This document shows, piece after piece, positions 30,349-39,165 of a stretch of DNA of 52,431 nucleotides. The notes below the pieces were generated by a model. The model was not told the origin of the DNA, made no database searches, and saw only the letters and a list, made by a program, of their open reading frames with translations. Within the stretch, counting starts at the first letter, position 1; each line of letters starts with the position of its first letter. A program made the position numbers and the translations under genes. The stretch is from Azonexus hydrophilus (GTDB lineage Bacteria > Pseudomonadota > Gammaproteobacteria > Burkholderiales > Rhodocyclaceae), in contig NZ_CAJHOB010000017.1 of assembly GCF_905120355.1 (NCBI RefSeq), positions 1 through 52,431 of the forward strand. The letters run 5' to 3'.

Positions 30349-30897
30349 TCAGCCTTTCAGCACCAGCGGCAAGCCCGCCGCCACCAGCGTCACCCGTTCG
30401 CAGACCGCCGCCAGCCGTTGATTGAGGCGTCCCTGCTCGTCAGCAAAGCGGCGCGACACCGGGTGCATGGGGACGATGCCGCAACCGACTTCATTCGACA
30501 CCAGGATGATGCGGCCGGGTAGTGTCGGCAGGGCGGTGAACAAGGCCTCGGTTTCGCCGCTGAACACGGGGCAGTCGAGTGCCTGACCGGCCTCTGCCTG
30601 AGTCGCCGCCGCACCGGCGAAAAGCAGGTTGGACAACCACAGGGTCAGGCAATCGACCAGCAGGCAAACCCCGGGGGCGGCCTGACTGGCGAGCGTGGCT
30701 GCCAGATGAAGCGGTTCTTCAACGCACCCCCAGTGGGCCGGGCGGCGCTCCCGGTGGTGGGTGATGCGCTGCGCCATCTCGCCGTCGCCGCTCTGGGCCG
30801 TGGCGATGTAAACCACCCGTTCGCCGCTCTCCATAGCCAGCGTTTCCGCCAGCCGGCTCTTGCCGGAACGGGCTCCCCCGAGAATCAGATGACGCAT
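30349..30897 (-). CDS. cobU: Adenosylcobinamide kinase / adenosylcobinamide-phosphate guanylyltransferase
   Basis: A 182-residue bifunctional enzyme that activates adenosylcobinamide for attachment of the lower ligand. The P-loop GGARSGKS is at residues 7-14. YIATAQSGDGEMAQRITHHRERRPAHW contains the guanylylated-His region, and VDCLTLWLSNLL and ILVSNEVGCGIVPMHPVSRRFAD are family signatures. It is 12 bases downstream of the outer-membrane channel gene on the same strand and is separated from cobTSC, which is transcribed in the other direction under a riboswitch. Confidence 0.97.
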   Translation of the reverse strand: MRHLILGGARSGKSRLAETLAMESGERVVYIATAQSGDGEMAQRITHHRERRPAHWGCVEEPLHLAATLASQAAPGVCLLVDCLTLWLSNLLFAGAAATQAEAGQALDCPVFSGETEALFTALPTLPGRIILVSNEVGCGIVPMHPVSRRFADEQGRLNQRLAAVCERVTLVAAGLPLVLKG

Positions 30898-30909
30898 CGC
30901 GAGCGCCCC

Positions 30910-31800
30910 TCAGAGTGGCGTGATCAGCTTGAACCAGACCTTGTCGCCACCGAAGCGGTTTTCGACCTGGGTTTCATGCTGCCACTGGAAGATCAGCTGG
31001 GTCTTGCCGGCAGTTTCGTATTTCACCGACGGCCCGAAAGCAAAGACCTGGCCGCGGTTGCCATCGCCCACCTTGCGCCCACGCTGCCGGTCATCCGTGA
31101 CTTGCTTCAGGTAGTAACCACTCACACCAACCGACCAGGGTCCGAAATGCTTGCCCAGCAGGTAATCCATATGAAACTCATCCCCTGACTGGTAGTGGGT
31201 TTCGCGATTACGCGTCTTGATGTTGTACATGAACTTGGCCGACGCCTCCCAACCCTGAGAATTCAGGTAGGTGAGGGCAAAAATCGGCTCGACGCTGGTG
31301 TAATTGGCCCCCAGATTGCGCCCCGGATGGGCGTTGCGGTCAAAGGCGCCGGTCGGCAGATTGACATCCAGTCCCAACACGTAATGCCACTGCGGGCGAT
31401 GCCAGGCAAGAATCAGCGGGGTCAGCGTCACGTCGCCGATGCTGGTGCGCCGGTCCTTGCCTGCCGGCGTGTCCATCGACAAGCTGACCAGGGGCAGAAT
31501 GACGCTCCAGCCGTACTGCGCACCCCATAGCTGTTGCGGGGTCATCTGCACAAAGCGCAGGGCGTCGAAGGTGGCGTTCATGCGGACCTTCTTGCCCGCT
31601 GGACGCACCGTGTGCCCATCCCCATCGCGCAAGGTACCCGACCAGTTGCCGAAATAATTGAGGAAATAGTTACCCGGCGGCGGCATGGCCCCGGCAAACC
31701 AGTTTTCGGCCCCATTCGGATACTGGTCGCCGCCTTCCTTGGCGCTCAACGGCGCACTCGCCAGCACAGCGGCCAGCGCAATCAACCCCATCTTGTTCAT
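30910..31800 (-). CDS. Outer-membrane channel-like protein, Phenol_MetA_deg/SphA type
   Basis: A 296-residue protein with a signal peptide (MNKMGLIALAAVLASAPLSA) and alternating beta strands to a terminal FKLITPL, a predicted outer-membrane barrel. It opens EGGDQYPNGAENWFAGAMPPPGNYFLNYFGNWSG and later has SIGDVTLTPLILAWH, GLDVNLPTGAFD and TDDRQRGRKVGDGNRGQVFAFGPSVKYE, the pattern of the meta-pathway phenol-degradation-like family. AGAGGA precedes ATG 31800. It is the first gene of a pair with cobU, so a role in corrinoid or precursor uptake is possible but unproven. A paralogue lies at 46996-47934. Confidence 0.8.
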   Translation of the reverse strand: MNKMGLIALAAVLASAPLSAKEGGDQYPNGAENWFAGAMPPPGNYFLNYFGNWSGTLRDGDGHTVRPAGKKVRMNATFDALRFVQMTPQQLWGAQYGWSVILPLVSLSMDTPAGKDRRTSIGDVTLTPLILAWHRPQWHYVLGLDVNLPTGAFDRNAHPGRNLGANYTSVEPIFALTYLNSQGWEASAKFMYNIKTRNRETHYQSGDEFHMDYLLGKHFGPWSVGVSGYYLKQVTDDRQRGRKVGDGNRGQVFAFGPSVKYETAGKTQLIFQWQHETQVENRFGGDKVWFKLITPL

Positions 31801-31913
31801 GACATCCTCTCTCTTCATGTGTGTTTTACCTGCACCCCGGTGCTGTTGTCGCGCCGTAGGAGGCAGATTGTCGCATGCGCCCGGCACTTGCTGCATTCCG
31901 CCCTGAGATGCGC

Positions 31914-31919
31914 GATAAT
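31914..31919 (+). promoter_or_regulatory. Likely -10 element of the cobTSC promoter
   Basis: GATAAT lies directly upstream of the cobalamin riboswitch, placing the start of transcription near 31926. No good -35 is present at normal spacing (TTGCTG at 31888-31893 is 20 bases away), so only the -10 is proposed. Confidence 0.4.
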
Positions 31920-31925
31920 GCCCGC

Positions 31926-32092
31926 TTTCCGCCATCACGGAACCCGGTGCGCCGCTAGCGTGGCAATTCCGGGGCGGGCCCGCCGCTGTAACTGGGGACT
32001 TTGACTGCACGATGTCACTACGAGGGGAAACAGACCCTCCGGGAAGACGCAGTCAGGGAACGATCCAGAAGCCAGAAGACCTGACGGAAAAT
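31926..32092 (+). promoter_or_regulatory. Cobalamin riboswitch
   Basis: The conserved elements occur in order: GGAACCCGGTG (31939-31949), AATTCCGGGGC followed by CCCGCCGCTGTAA and the GGGGA segment, and the B12 box AGCCAGAAGACCTG (32070-32084). These match the aptamer that binds adenosylcobalamin or its relatives. It lies on the plus strand upstream of cobT, with an intrinsic terminator just beyond it. The aptamer ends are approximate. Confidence 0.92.
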
Positions 32093-32112
32093 GAATCAAG
32101 CCTATGGACAAG

Positions 32113-32154
32113 GGCTTTGCCGCTGCGTCGCCGACGCGGGGGCAAAGCCTTTTT
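32113..32154 (+). terminator. Riboswitch expression-platform terminator
   Basis: GGCTTTGCC (32113-32121) pairs with GGCAAAGCC (32141-32149), with further GCGTCG/CGACGC pairing inside, followed by TTTTT (32150-32154). It stands between the aptamer and the cobT ribosome site, so cobalamin binding probably stops transcription before cobT. Confidence 0.9.
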
Positions 32155-32170
32155 ACTTTTGGAGAAACGG

Positions 32171-33256
32171 ATGCTTTCCTCGTCACCCCTCCCGGCGCTT
32201 ACGATTTCCCGCCCCGACCCGTCGCTGGCGGCCGCCTTGCAGCACAAGATCGACCGCAAGACCAAGCCGCTCGGCGCCCTCGGCGCACTGGAGCAGGTGG
32301 CACTGCAGATCGGCCTGATCCAGCAGAGCCTGACGCCCCAGCTGCGGCAACCACAGATGCTGGTGTTCGCTGGCGACCATGGCGCGGCCAAAGCGGGCGT
32401 CTCCGCCTACCCGCAGGAAGTCACCTGGCAAATGGTGGAAAATTTTCTTGCCGGCGGCGCGGCCATCAACGTCTTCTGCCGCCAGAACGGCTGGTCCCTG
32501 GCGGTCGTCGATGCCGGCGTGGCCCACGATTTCGGCCCGCGCCCGGGCCTGATCGATGCCAAGCAGGCCTGGGGCACCGCCAACTACATCGACGCCCCCG
32601 CCATGAGTAGCGCAGCGTGCGCCGCCGCCCTGGCGCGTGGCGCCGAACTGGTGCGCGACTACGCCGCCCGCGGCGGCAATGTGCTGGGGCTGGGCGAAAT
32701 GGGCATCGGCAACACCGCCGCCGCCTCGCTCATCACCCACTGCCTGACCGGCACTCCCCTGGCGGACTGCATCGGCCGCGGCACCGGGCTCGACGATGCC
32801 GGCCTGCAACGCAAACAGCGCCTGCTGGCCAGTGCCCTCGAACGTTACCGGGCAGACGGCGGCGATAACGCGCCGCTGCGGGTACTGGCCGAATTCGGCG
32901 GTTTCGAGATCGCCATGCTCACCGGCGCCATCCTGGCCGCGGCCGAGCAGCGCATACTGCTGCTCATCGACGGTTTCATCGTCACCTCGGCCCTGCTGGT
33001 GGCCGTCCAGCTGGCACCGGCTGTACGCGATTACTGTGTGTTCTGCCACCATTCCGCCGAAAGCGGGCACCAGGCGCAGCTGGCCGCCCTGCAGGCAGAG
33101 CCGCTGCTCGACCTCGGCCTGCGTCTCGGCGAAGGCAGCGGTGCCGCGCTAGCCCTGCCGCTGGCACAGGCAGCGGTCAATTTCCTCAATGACATGGCAA
33201 GTTTTGACAGTGCCGGCGTGTGTGGCGACAAAACCAGCGGAGAAAACCAGCCGTGA
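32171..33256 (+). CDS. cobT: Nicotinate-nucleotide-dimethylbenzimidazole phosphoribosyltransferase
   Basis: A 361-residue enzyme that makes alpha-ribazole phosphate for the lower ligand of cobalamin. The motifs [69 protein letters not shown] and HHSAESGHQ are present. The catalytic Glu is in [15 protein letters not shown] (~320). ATG 32171 follows GGAG at 32161-32164; longer in-frame versions would include the riboswitch and are rejected. It is the first gene of cobT-cobS-cobC, joined by 4-base overlaps. Confidence 0.97.
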   Translation: MLSSSPLPALTISRPDPSLAAALQHKIDRKTKPLGALGALEQVALQIGLIQQSLTPQLRQPQMLVFAGDHGAAKAGVSAYPQEVTWQMVENFLAGGAAINVFCRQNGWSLAVVDAGVAHDFGPRPGLIDAKQAWGTANYIDAPAMSSAACAAALARGAELVRDYAARGGNVLGLGEMGIGNTAAASLITHCLTGTPLADCIGRGTGLDDAGLQRKQRLLASALERYRADGGDNAPLRVLAEFGGFEIAMLTGAILAAAEQRILLLIDGFIVTSALLVAVQLAPAVRDYCVFCHHSAESGHQAQLAALQAEPLLDLGLRLGEGSGAALALPLAQAAVNFLNDMASFDSAGVCGDKTSGENQP

Positions 33257-34014
33257 TTCGCCGCGAGCTGGAAAACTTCCTGGCGGCCGTACGTTTCTTC
33301 ACCCGCCTGCCGGTGCCGGCCTGGGTCGGACATTCCACCGCCGGGCTGCAGGCCGCTATCCGCTGGTTTCCTGCCGTTGGCGCGCTGATCGGCAGTCTGG
33401 CCGCACTGGTGTACCTGCTGGCAGCGCAGGTCTGGCCAGCGCAGGTCGCCCTGTTGCTGTCGATGGCCAGCAGCATCTACCTGACCGGTGCTTTTCACGA
33501 AGATGGCCTGTCCGACACCGTCGATGGTCTGGGTGGTGGCTGGGACAAGGAACGTATCCTGGCCATCATGAAGGACTCCCACCTCGGCAACTATGGCGCG
33601 ATTGCCCTGTGGCTGGCCTTGAGCGGCAAGTTCGCGCTGCTCGCGGCGCAGCCGGCCGCCCTGCTGCCCGCCATCCTGCTCGCCGGCCACACTCTGTCGC
33701 GCGCCTGCGCCGCCAGCCTGCTGGCGGCGCTCGATTACGCACGTGAAGATGCGCACAGCAAGGCCAAACCGCTGGCCACCCGTCTGGCGCCAGGCCCGCT
33801 CGTCTTTGCTCTGGCTTGCGGCCTGCTGCCGCTAGCCCTGCTGCCCTGGCCGCAGGCACTCTCCGGCCTCTTGCTGGCCGCCCTCGCCAGCTTCTGGCTG
33901 GCACGAAAATTCCAGCGCTGGCTGGGCGGCTACACCGGCGATTGCCTGGGCGCCACCCAACAGATCGCGGAACTTGCCTTTTATCTCGGCGTACTGGCGC
34001 AGTGGCCACAATGA
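33253..34014 (+). CDS. cobS: Adenosylcobinamide-GDP ribazoletransferase (cobalamin synthase)
   Basis: A 253-residue polytopic membrane enzyme that joins adenosylcobinamide-GDP with alpha-ribazole (phosphate). It starts [22 protein letters not shown] and has the family's [37 protein letters not shown] with its acidic metal-binding residues, then several hydrophobic helices and [14 protein letters not shown] near the end. The GTG start overlaps the cobT stop (GTGA) and its own stop overlaps the cobC start (ATGA), so translation of the three genes is coupled. Confidence 0.96.
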   Translation: MIRRELENFLAAVRFFTRLPVPAWVGHSTAGLQAAIRWFPAVGALIGSLAALVYLLAAQVWPAQVALLLSMASSIYLTGAFHEDGLSDTVDGLGGGWDKERILAIMKDSHLGNYGAIALWLALSGKFALLAAQPAALLPAILLAGHTLSRACAASLLAALDYAREDAHSKAKPLATRLAPGPLVFALACGLLPLALLPWPQALSGLLLAALASFWLARKFQRWLGGYTGDCLGATQQIAELAFYLGVLAQWPQ

Positions 34015-34544
34015 GCGCATCCCACACGCTCTACCTGATCCGTCATCCACGCCCGCTGATCGCTCCGGGTGTCTGCTATGGCCGGCTCGACGTTGCCGCC
34101 GAAGACCCCCTGCCGATTGCCGCCGCCCTGCGCGCCCTGTTGCCAGCCGGCGCCCCGGTCTGGAGCAGCCCGCTGCAGCGCTGCCGCCTTCTGGCCGGGC
34201 ATCTGCACCCGCAGCCCCGAGTGGACGAGCGCCTGCAGGAAATCGATTTCGGCGACTGGGAAGGACGGGCCTGGGACGACATTCCCCGCCAGGAAATCGA
34301 TGCCTGGGCCGCCGACCTCCTGTATTACACACCGCCCGGCGGCGAATCGCCCGCCCGTCTCAGTGCCCGCGTCAATGCCTTTCTCGCGGAGCTTCCTCCC
34401 GGTGCGCACATCATTGTCACCCACGCCGGCATCATTCGTACCCTGCACAGCCGTGCCAGCGGCCAGCCGCTGGAAAAGGTCTTGCAGCAACCAGCAGCGG
34501 CCTACGGCAGCCTGACCCGGATGGTACTGCCCCCCGGCGACTGA
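34011..34544 (+). CDS. cobC: Alpha-ribazole phosphatase / histidine phosphatase family protein
   Basis: A 177-residue histidine phosphatase. The catalytic motif reads LIRHPRP (RHP in place of the common RHG), with WSSPLQRCRLLAGHL, ERLQEIDFGDWEGRAWDDI and the second catalytic His in IIVTHAGIIRTLH. This matches CobC-type enzymes that dephosphorylate alpha-ribazole 5'-phosphate or adenosylcobalamin 5'-phosphate, and its place as the third gene of the riboswitch operon supports that. It ends 34 bases before the convergent polA stop; a weak CGGGCC/GGCCCG hairpin (34550-34570) lies between. Confidence 0.9.
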   Translation: MSASHTLYLIRHPRPLIAPGVCYGRLDVAAEDPLPIAAALRALLPAGAPVWSSPLQRCRLLAGHLHPQPRVDERLQEIDFGDWEGRAWDDIPRQEIDAWAADLLYYTPPGGESPARLSARVNAFLAELPPGAHIIVTHAGIIRTLHSRASGQPLEKVLQQPAAAYGSLTRMVLPPGD

Positions 34545-34578
34545 AGCGCCGGGCCGGACCCGTTGGCCCGCAGCCGCC

Positions 34579-37290
34579 TCAGTGCGCGGCTTCCCAGTCC
34601 GCCCCCACGCCCAACTCGACCACCAGCGGCACCTTGAGCGGCATGACCTGCGTCATCAGGCGCGGCAACTGCTCGCGCACGCTGGCGAGTTCATTGTCCG
34701 GCACTTCCAGCACCAGTTCGTCGTGCACCTGCAAGACCAGACGGGTGTTCAGACGTTCACGCTCCAGCCAGTCCTGCACGGCGATCATGGCGCGTTTGAT
34801 CAGGTCGGCAGCCGTCCCCTGCATGGGGGCGTTGATCGCCGCCCGCTCCGCGCCCTGGCGCCGCATGGCCTGACTGGAACGGATTTCCGGCAGCCACAGG
34901 CGGCGGCCACAGACGGTTTCGACATAGCCTTTTTCGCGCACACTGGCACGCGCCTCTTCCATGTAGCGGGCCACGCCGGGATAACGCGCGAAATAACGGT
35001 CGATATAGGTCTGCGCGGCGCTGCGCTCCAATCCCAGTTGACGGGCCAGACCGAAGGCGCTCATGCCGTAGATCAGGCCGAAGTTGATGCTCTTGGCCAC
35101 ACGGCGTTGCTCAGGGCCGACTTCCAGTGGCGTGATGCCGAAAATCTCGGCCGCCGTGGCACGGTGCACGTCCTCGCCCTGCGCGAACGCCTGCAACAGG
35201 CGTGGGTCGCCGGACAGATGGGCCATGATGCGCAGCTCGACCTGCGAATAGTCGGCGGACACGATGCGGCTGCCCGGCGGCGCGATGAAGGCCGTGCGGA
35301 TTCGGCGCCCCTCTTCGGTGCGCACCGGGATGTTCTGCAGATTGGGGTCGCTGGACGCGAGCCGGCCGGTCACCACCGACGCCTGCGAGAAATTCGTATG
35401 CACACGCCCCGTCTGCGGATTCACCATGCGCGGCAGCTTGTCGGTATAGGTATTTTTCAGCTTGGCCAGACTGCGGTGTTCGAGCAGAAGCTTCGGCAGA
35501 GGATAGTCCAGTGCCAGCTCGGACAGCACCTCTTCATCGGTCGACGGCGCTCCGCCGGCTGTTTTTTTCTTGACCGGCAGCCCCAGCTGGCCGAACAGGA
35601 TTTCCCCCAGCTGTTTGGGCGAGGCAAGGTTGAACGGCTGCCCGGCAAGTTCGAAGGCACGCTGTTCCAACTCGAGGATCTTCTGCCCCAGTTCATGGCT
35701 TTGCCGGGCCAGTGTGCCGGCATCGACCAGAATGCCATTACGCTCCATGCGCCAGATCACCTGCCGCACTGGCATTTCAATGTCGGCATACACCGACTGC
35801 AGCGCCGCCTCCGCCGCCAGCCTGGGCTGCAGAAGCTGCTGCAGACGCAGGGTGAAATCGGCATCTTCAGCTGCATAGGGCGTGGCCTGCTCCAACGCCA
35901 CCTGGGCGAAGCCGATCGCCTTGGCCCCCTTGCCGCACAGGCTTTCATAACTGATCGGCGTCAACCCCAGATGGCGCTGGCTGAGGGCGTCGAAACTGTG
36001 CGCCGCACCGTTCCACTGACCTGCCTCCAGCACATAACTCTGCAGCATGGTGTCGTGGGCAATACCGGCCAGCGCGATGCCATGATTGGCAAACACATGC
36101 TGGTCATACTTGGCGTTCTGCAGCACTTTGCTGTGCTGCGCGCTCTCCAGCCAGGGCCGGAGTTTTTCCAGAACAGCCGCCAGCGGCAGCTGCTCCGGCG
36201 TGCCCGGTGCGGCGTGCGCCAGCGGAATGTAGGCTGCTTCGCCCGGCGTGACAGCCACCGACAAACCGACCAGGCGCGCGGCAAAAGGATCAAGGTCGGT
36301 GGTTTCGGTATCCAGCGCGGTCAGCCCGGCCGCCTGGATCTTCTCCAGCCAACGGTCAAAAGCAGACCAATCAAGGATGCACTCATAATGCACCGCAATG
36401 GGTGCCGGCACTTCCTGGGCCGGGGCCGGCGCAGCTTCCGGCGCGGCCCCTTCCAGCTCGCGCAACCAGGAGCGCAAGTTGTAGCGACTGTACAGGGCAT
36501 GTAGCGTCTCGCGGTCGGGCGGGCTGGCCACCAGTTGCTGCGGCGCCGGCAGATCCGGCAGATCGCAGACCACGGTCACCAGCTTCTTGCCCAACGGCAG
36601 AAAATCGAGGTGCGCCCGCAGGTTCTGTCCAACCACGCCCTTGACCTCGTCGGCATGCGCCACCAGATTTTCCAGCGTGCCGTACTCGCTCAACCATTTG
36701 ACGGCAGTTTTCGGGCCGCATTTGCTGACCCCCGGCACACCATCGACCGCGTCGCCCACCAGGGCCAGATAATCGACGATCTTTTCCGGCGGCACACCGA
36801 ACTTGGCCTCCACACCGGCCGCATCGAGCAGTTCCTCGCTCATGGTGTTGTACCAGCGGATACGGGGACTGACCAGTTGCATCAAGTCTTTGTCGCCGGT
36901 GGAAATCAGCGTATCCATGCCGGCGGCTTCGGCCTGTCGGGCCAGCGTGCCGATGACGTCATCGGCCTCGACACCGTCGATCGTCAGCACCGGCCAGCCG
37001 GCAGCGGTAATGGCAGCATGGATGGGTTCGATCTGGGCGCGCAGGTCATCCGGCATCGGCGGGCGATGCGCCTTGTACTCGGGAAACCATTCATCACGGA
37101 AGGTTTTGCCCTTGGCATCGAAGACGACCGCCTTGTAGTCTGCCTTGTAGTCAGCCTGCAGACGACGTAGCATGCCGAGAACGCCGTAGATGGCGCCGGT
37201 CGGTTCGCCACCGGGGCTGCGTAAATCGGGCAGCGCGTGGTAGGCGCGGTAAAGATAGGACGAGCCGTCCACCAACAACAAGAAAGGCAT
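34579..37290 (-). CDS. polA: DNA polymerase I
   Basis: A 903-residue enzyme with three domains in order. The 5'-3' exonuclease starts MPFLLLVDGSSYLYRAYHALPDLRSPGGEPTGA. The 3'-5' exonuclease appears intact, with LTALDTETTDLDP, KYDQHVFANHG and YAAEDADFTLRL. The polymerase has ADYSQVELRIMAHLSGD, RRVAKSINFGLIYGMSAFGLA and LVLQVHDELVLEVP. Its ATG at 37290 is only 3 bases from the proposed ATG of the divergent LOG-family gene, so its promoter must lie inside that gene. An opposite-strand 640-codon open frame (34582-36504) is a shadow. Confidence 0.98.
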   Translation of the reverse strand: MPFLLLVDGSSYLYRAYHALPDLRSPGGEPTGAIYGVLGMLRRLQADYKADYKAVVFDAKGKTFRDEWFPEYKAHRPPMPDDLRAQIEPIHAAITAAGWPVLTIDGVEADDVIGTLARQAEAAGMDTLISTGDKDLMQLVSPRIRWYNTMSEELLDAAGVEAKFGVPPEKIVDYLALVGDAVDGVPGVSKCGPKTAVKWLSEYGTLENLVAHADEVKGVVGQNLRAHLDFLPLGKKLVTVVCDLPDLPAPQQLVASPPDRETLHALYSRYNLRSWLRELEGAAPEAAPAPAQEVPAPIAVHYECILDWSAFDRWLEKIQAAGLTALDTETTDLDPFAARLVGLSVAVTPGEAAYIPLAHAAPGTPEQLPLAAVLEKLRPWLESAQHSKVLQNAKYDQHVFANHGIALAGIAHDTMLQSYVLEAGQWNGAAHSFDALSQRHLGLTPISYESLCGKGAKAIGFAQVALEQATPYAAEDADFTLRLQQLLQPRLAAEAALQSVYADIEMPVRQVIWRMERNGILVDAGTLARQSHELGQKILELEQRAFELAGQPFNLASPKQLGEILFGQLGLPVKKKTAGGAPSTDEEVLSELALDYPLPKLLLEHRSLAKLKNTYTDKLPRMVNPQTGRVHTNFSQASVVTGRLASSDPNLQNIPVRTEEGRRIRTAFIAPPGSRIVSADYSQVELRIMAHLSGDPRLLQAFAQGEDVHRATAAEIFGITPLEVGPEQRRVAKSINFGLIYGMSAFGLARQLGLERSAAQTYIDRYFARYPGVARYMEEARASVREKGYVETVCGRRLWLPEIRSSQAMRRQGAERAAINAPMQGTAADLIKRAMIAVQDWLERERLNTRLVLQVHDELVLEVPDNELASVREQLPRLMTQVMPLKVPLVVELGVGADWEAAH

Positions 37291-37293
37291 GGC

Positions 37294-38022
37294 ATGACCG
37301 AATGTGAAAAGCTGGTAATGGGCGCCGAAGTCGAGGCGCTGCGCAAGAGTGCACGAGCGCGAGAATCCTGGCGAATTCTCGGCATTATGTCAGAGTTCGT
37401 CGAGGCGACCGACCGCCTGGCCGCCATCAAACCGGCAGTCAGCATCTTCGGTTCGGCGCGCACCGCTCCCGGCACGCCCTATTACGAACTGACCGAAACC
37501 ATCGCCCGTCTCCTGTCCGATTCCGGCTTTGCCGTGATTTCCGGCGGCGGCCCCGGCATCATGGAAGCGGCCAACAAGGGGGCATTCCATGGCAAATCGC
37601 CCTCGATCGGCCTCAATATCCAGCTGCCGCACGAACAGCAAAGCAATCACTACCAGGACATTTCACAGACCTTCCGCCACTTTTTCGCCCGCAAGTACAT
37701 GTTCGTGCGTTTTGCCAGCGCTTATGTGGTGATGCCCGGCGGCTTCGGCACCCTGGACGAACTTCTGGAAGCACTGACCCTCATCCAGACCAGCAAGACC
37801 AACCGCATACCCATCATCCTGGTCTGCTCCGACTTCTGGCGCGGCCTGATCGACTGGTTCCGCGACACGCTGGTGCGTGAGAAGATGATTGCCCCCGAAG
37901 ACATGGACCTGATCCAGCTTATCGATGATCCGAAAGCCGTAGTCGAGGCAATTTTCAAACACTATGAGCACTCTTCCTTCCTGACTCCCCCGGGCGAGCG
38001 CGACCCGCTCCTCAACCTGTAA
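37294..38022 (+). CDS. LOG-family (TIGR00730-type) Rossmann-fold protein
   Basis: A 242-residue protein with the LOG motifs SGGGPGIMEAANKGA (84-98), RKYMFVRFASAYVVMPGGFGTLDELLEALTLIQ (PGGFGTLDE at 148-156). Some family members release free cytokinins by phosphoribohydrolase action; others act as nucleotide 5'-monophosphate nucleosidases, and the bacterial substrate is often unknown. The ESWRILGIMSEFVEATDRL segment is conserved in betaproteobacterial relatives, which favours the ATG at 37294 (or 37318) over the internal ATG at 37387. It is followed by the DUF2782 gene after 30 bases. Confidence 0.88.
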   Translation: MTECEKLVMGAEVEALRKSARARESWRILGIMSEFVEATDRLAAIKPAVSIFGSARTAPGTPYYELTETIARLLSDSGFAVISGGGPGIMEAANKGAFHGKSPSIGLNIQLPHEQQSNHYQDISQTFRHFFARKYMFVRFASAYVVMPGGFGTLDELLEALTLIQTSKTNRIPIILVCSDFWRGLIDWFRDTLVREKMIAPEDMDLIQLIDDPKAVVEAIFKHYEHSSFLTPPGERDPLLNL

Positions 38023-38052
38023 TAGAATCGCGCGTCTTGCCAAGGAAAAATC

Positions 38053-38382
38053 ATGCGCCGCCTCCTATCGCTCGCCTGCCTCATCGCTCTCCCCGTCTGG
38101 GCCCAGCCGGGTGATGCCCAACCTCTGCCTGCCGTGCCGCCGCCACCGCCGGAAATGGAGCCCTTCGACGCAGCCCTGGAACCCCAGGTGACCATCGTCA
38201 GAAACGAAAAGGAAACCCGGGAGGAATACCGGATCAGCGGCCGGCTTTACATGGTCAAGGTCACGCCGGCAGTGGGCAAGCCCTACTATCTGGTAGACCG
38301 CCAGGGTAACGGCGTGATGATCGAAAGCGAGATCAACCCGCACCCGGTCAGCCCGCCCATGTGGATCATCCACAGCTGGTAA
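38053..38382 (+). CDS. DUF2782 small exported protein
   Basis: A 109-residue protein with a short signal peptide (MRRLLSLACLIALPVWA), a proline-rich linker (LPAVPPPPPEMEP) and a compact domain, VTIVRNEKETREEYRISGRLYMVKVTPAVGKPYYLVD. This pattern is the DUF2782 family, found next to polA in many betaproteobacteria, with no known function. AAGGAAAA precedes the ATG. It is followed by two BPSS1780-type genes and is likely part of the same transcript. Confidence 0.85.
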   Translation: MRRLLSLACLIALPVWAQPGDAQPLPAVPPPPPEMEPFDAALEPQVTIVRNEKETREEYRISGRLYMVKVTPAVGKPYYLVDRQGNGVMIESEINPHPVSPPMWIIHSW

Positions 38383-38391
38383 CTGCTGCCC

Positions 38392-39162
38392 ATGCGCGAA
38401 CAAGATCCCCGCGACGGTGAGTCCGGGCCCAACTTCCCCGTGCCGCCCACCCCGTTCAAGGGCGTCAGCCAGTCGGTCGATGCCGGTGCCTGTTTCGAGT
38501 GGCTGACCCAGGGCTGGACCATGTTCATTGCCCATCCGGGAATCTGGCTGGGCAGCAGCGTCCTGCTCCTGGTCTGCATCACGGCCATTTCCCTGCCGCC
38601 GCTGTTCGGGCAGATCGCCTTGCACCTGCTGCTGCCGGTATTCGGTGCCGGCATGCTGCAGATCTCGCGCAGCATTGCCGAAGGCAAGGAACCCCAGATC
38701 GCCGAACTGTTCGCTGGTTTTCGCCATCAGGCGGGACAGCTGGTGATGGTCGGCGTGTTTTTTGCCTGCGGCGTCTTCGGCATCGCCCTGCTGGCCATGT
38801 TGCTGGCCAGCAGCGGCCTGATTGGCGGCGGCATGGTCGGCAGTGTCGCCGGCCTGAGCATTGCCCTGGGCAGCATGCTGCTCACCGGCCTGCTGGTCAT
38901 CATCCTGTCCACACCGGTCATCATGGCCACCTGGTTTGCACCGGCGCTAGTGTACTTTCATGGCATGACCGCAACCGACGCCATGAAAGCCAGCTTCGCT
39001 GCCGGCGCCAAGAACTGGCTGGTAATGATCATTTTCGGCATCCTGCTTTCGATTGCCGCCTTTTTTGCCCTGCTGCCGGTCGGCATCGGCATGCTCTTGC
39101 TGCTGCCGATCGCCTCGGCAGCGGTTTACGCGTCTTATCGCGACATTTTTCCCGGAGCCTGA
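38392..39162 (+). CDS. BPSS1780-type membrane protein (copy 1)
   Basis: A 256-residue protein with about six hydrophobic segments after a polar N-terminus (FKGVSQSVDAGACFEWLTQGWTMFIAHPGIW). It ends AAVYASYRDIFPGA. This matches the BPSS1780 family of betaproteobacterial membrane proteins of unknown function. It begins 9 bases after DUF2782 and is 3 bases upstream of a paralogue with the same layout (WxxLSxGxxxxxxNP-type start and YxxYRDIF end). No transport or enzyme motif was recognised. Confidence 0.8.
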   Translation: MREQDPRDGESGPNFPVPPTPFKGVSQSVDAGACFEWLTQGWTMFIAHPGIWLGSSVLLLVCITAISLPPLFGQIALHLLLPVFGAGMLQISRSIAEGKEPQIAELFAGFRHQAGQLVMVGVFFACGVFGIALLAMLLASSGLIGGGMVGSVAGLSIALGSMLLTGLLVIILSTPVIMATWFAPALVYFHGMTATDAMKASFAAGAKNWLVMIIFGILLSIAAFFALLPVGIGMLLLLPIASAAVYASYRDIFPGA

Positions 39163-39165
39163 ATC

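Noticed and set aside
34582..36504. A 640-codon open frame opposite polA
   Set aside because: It lies wholly inside polA, which has all three domains intact.
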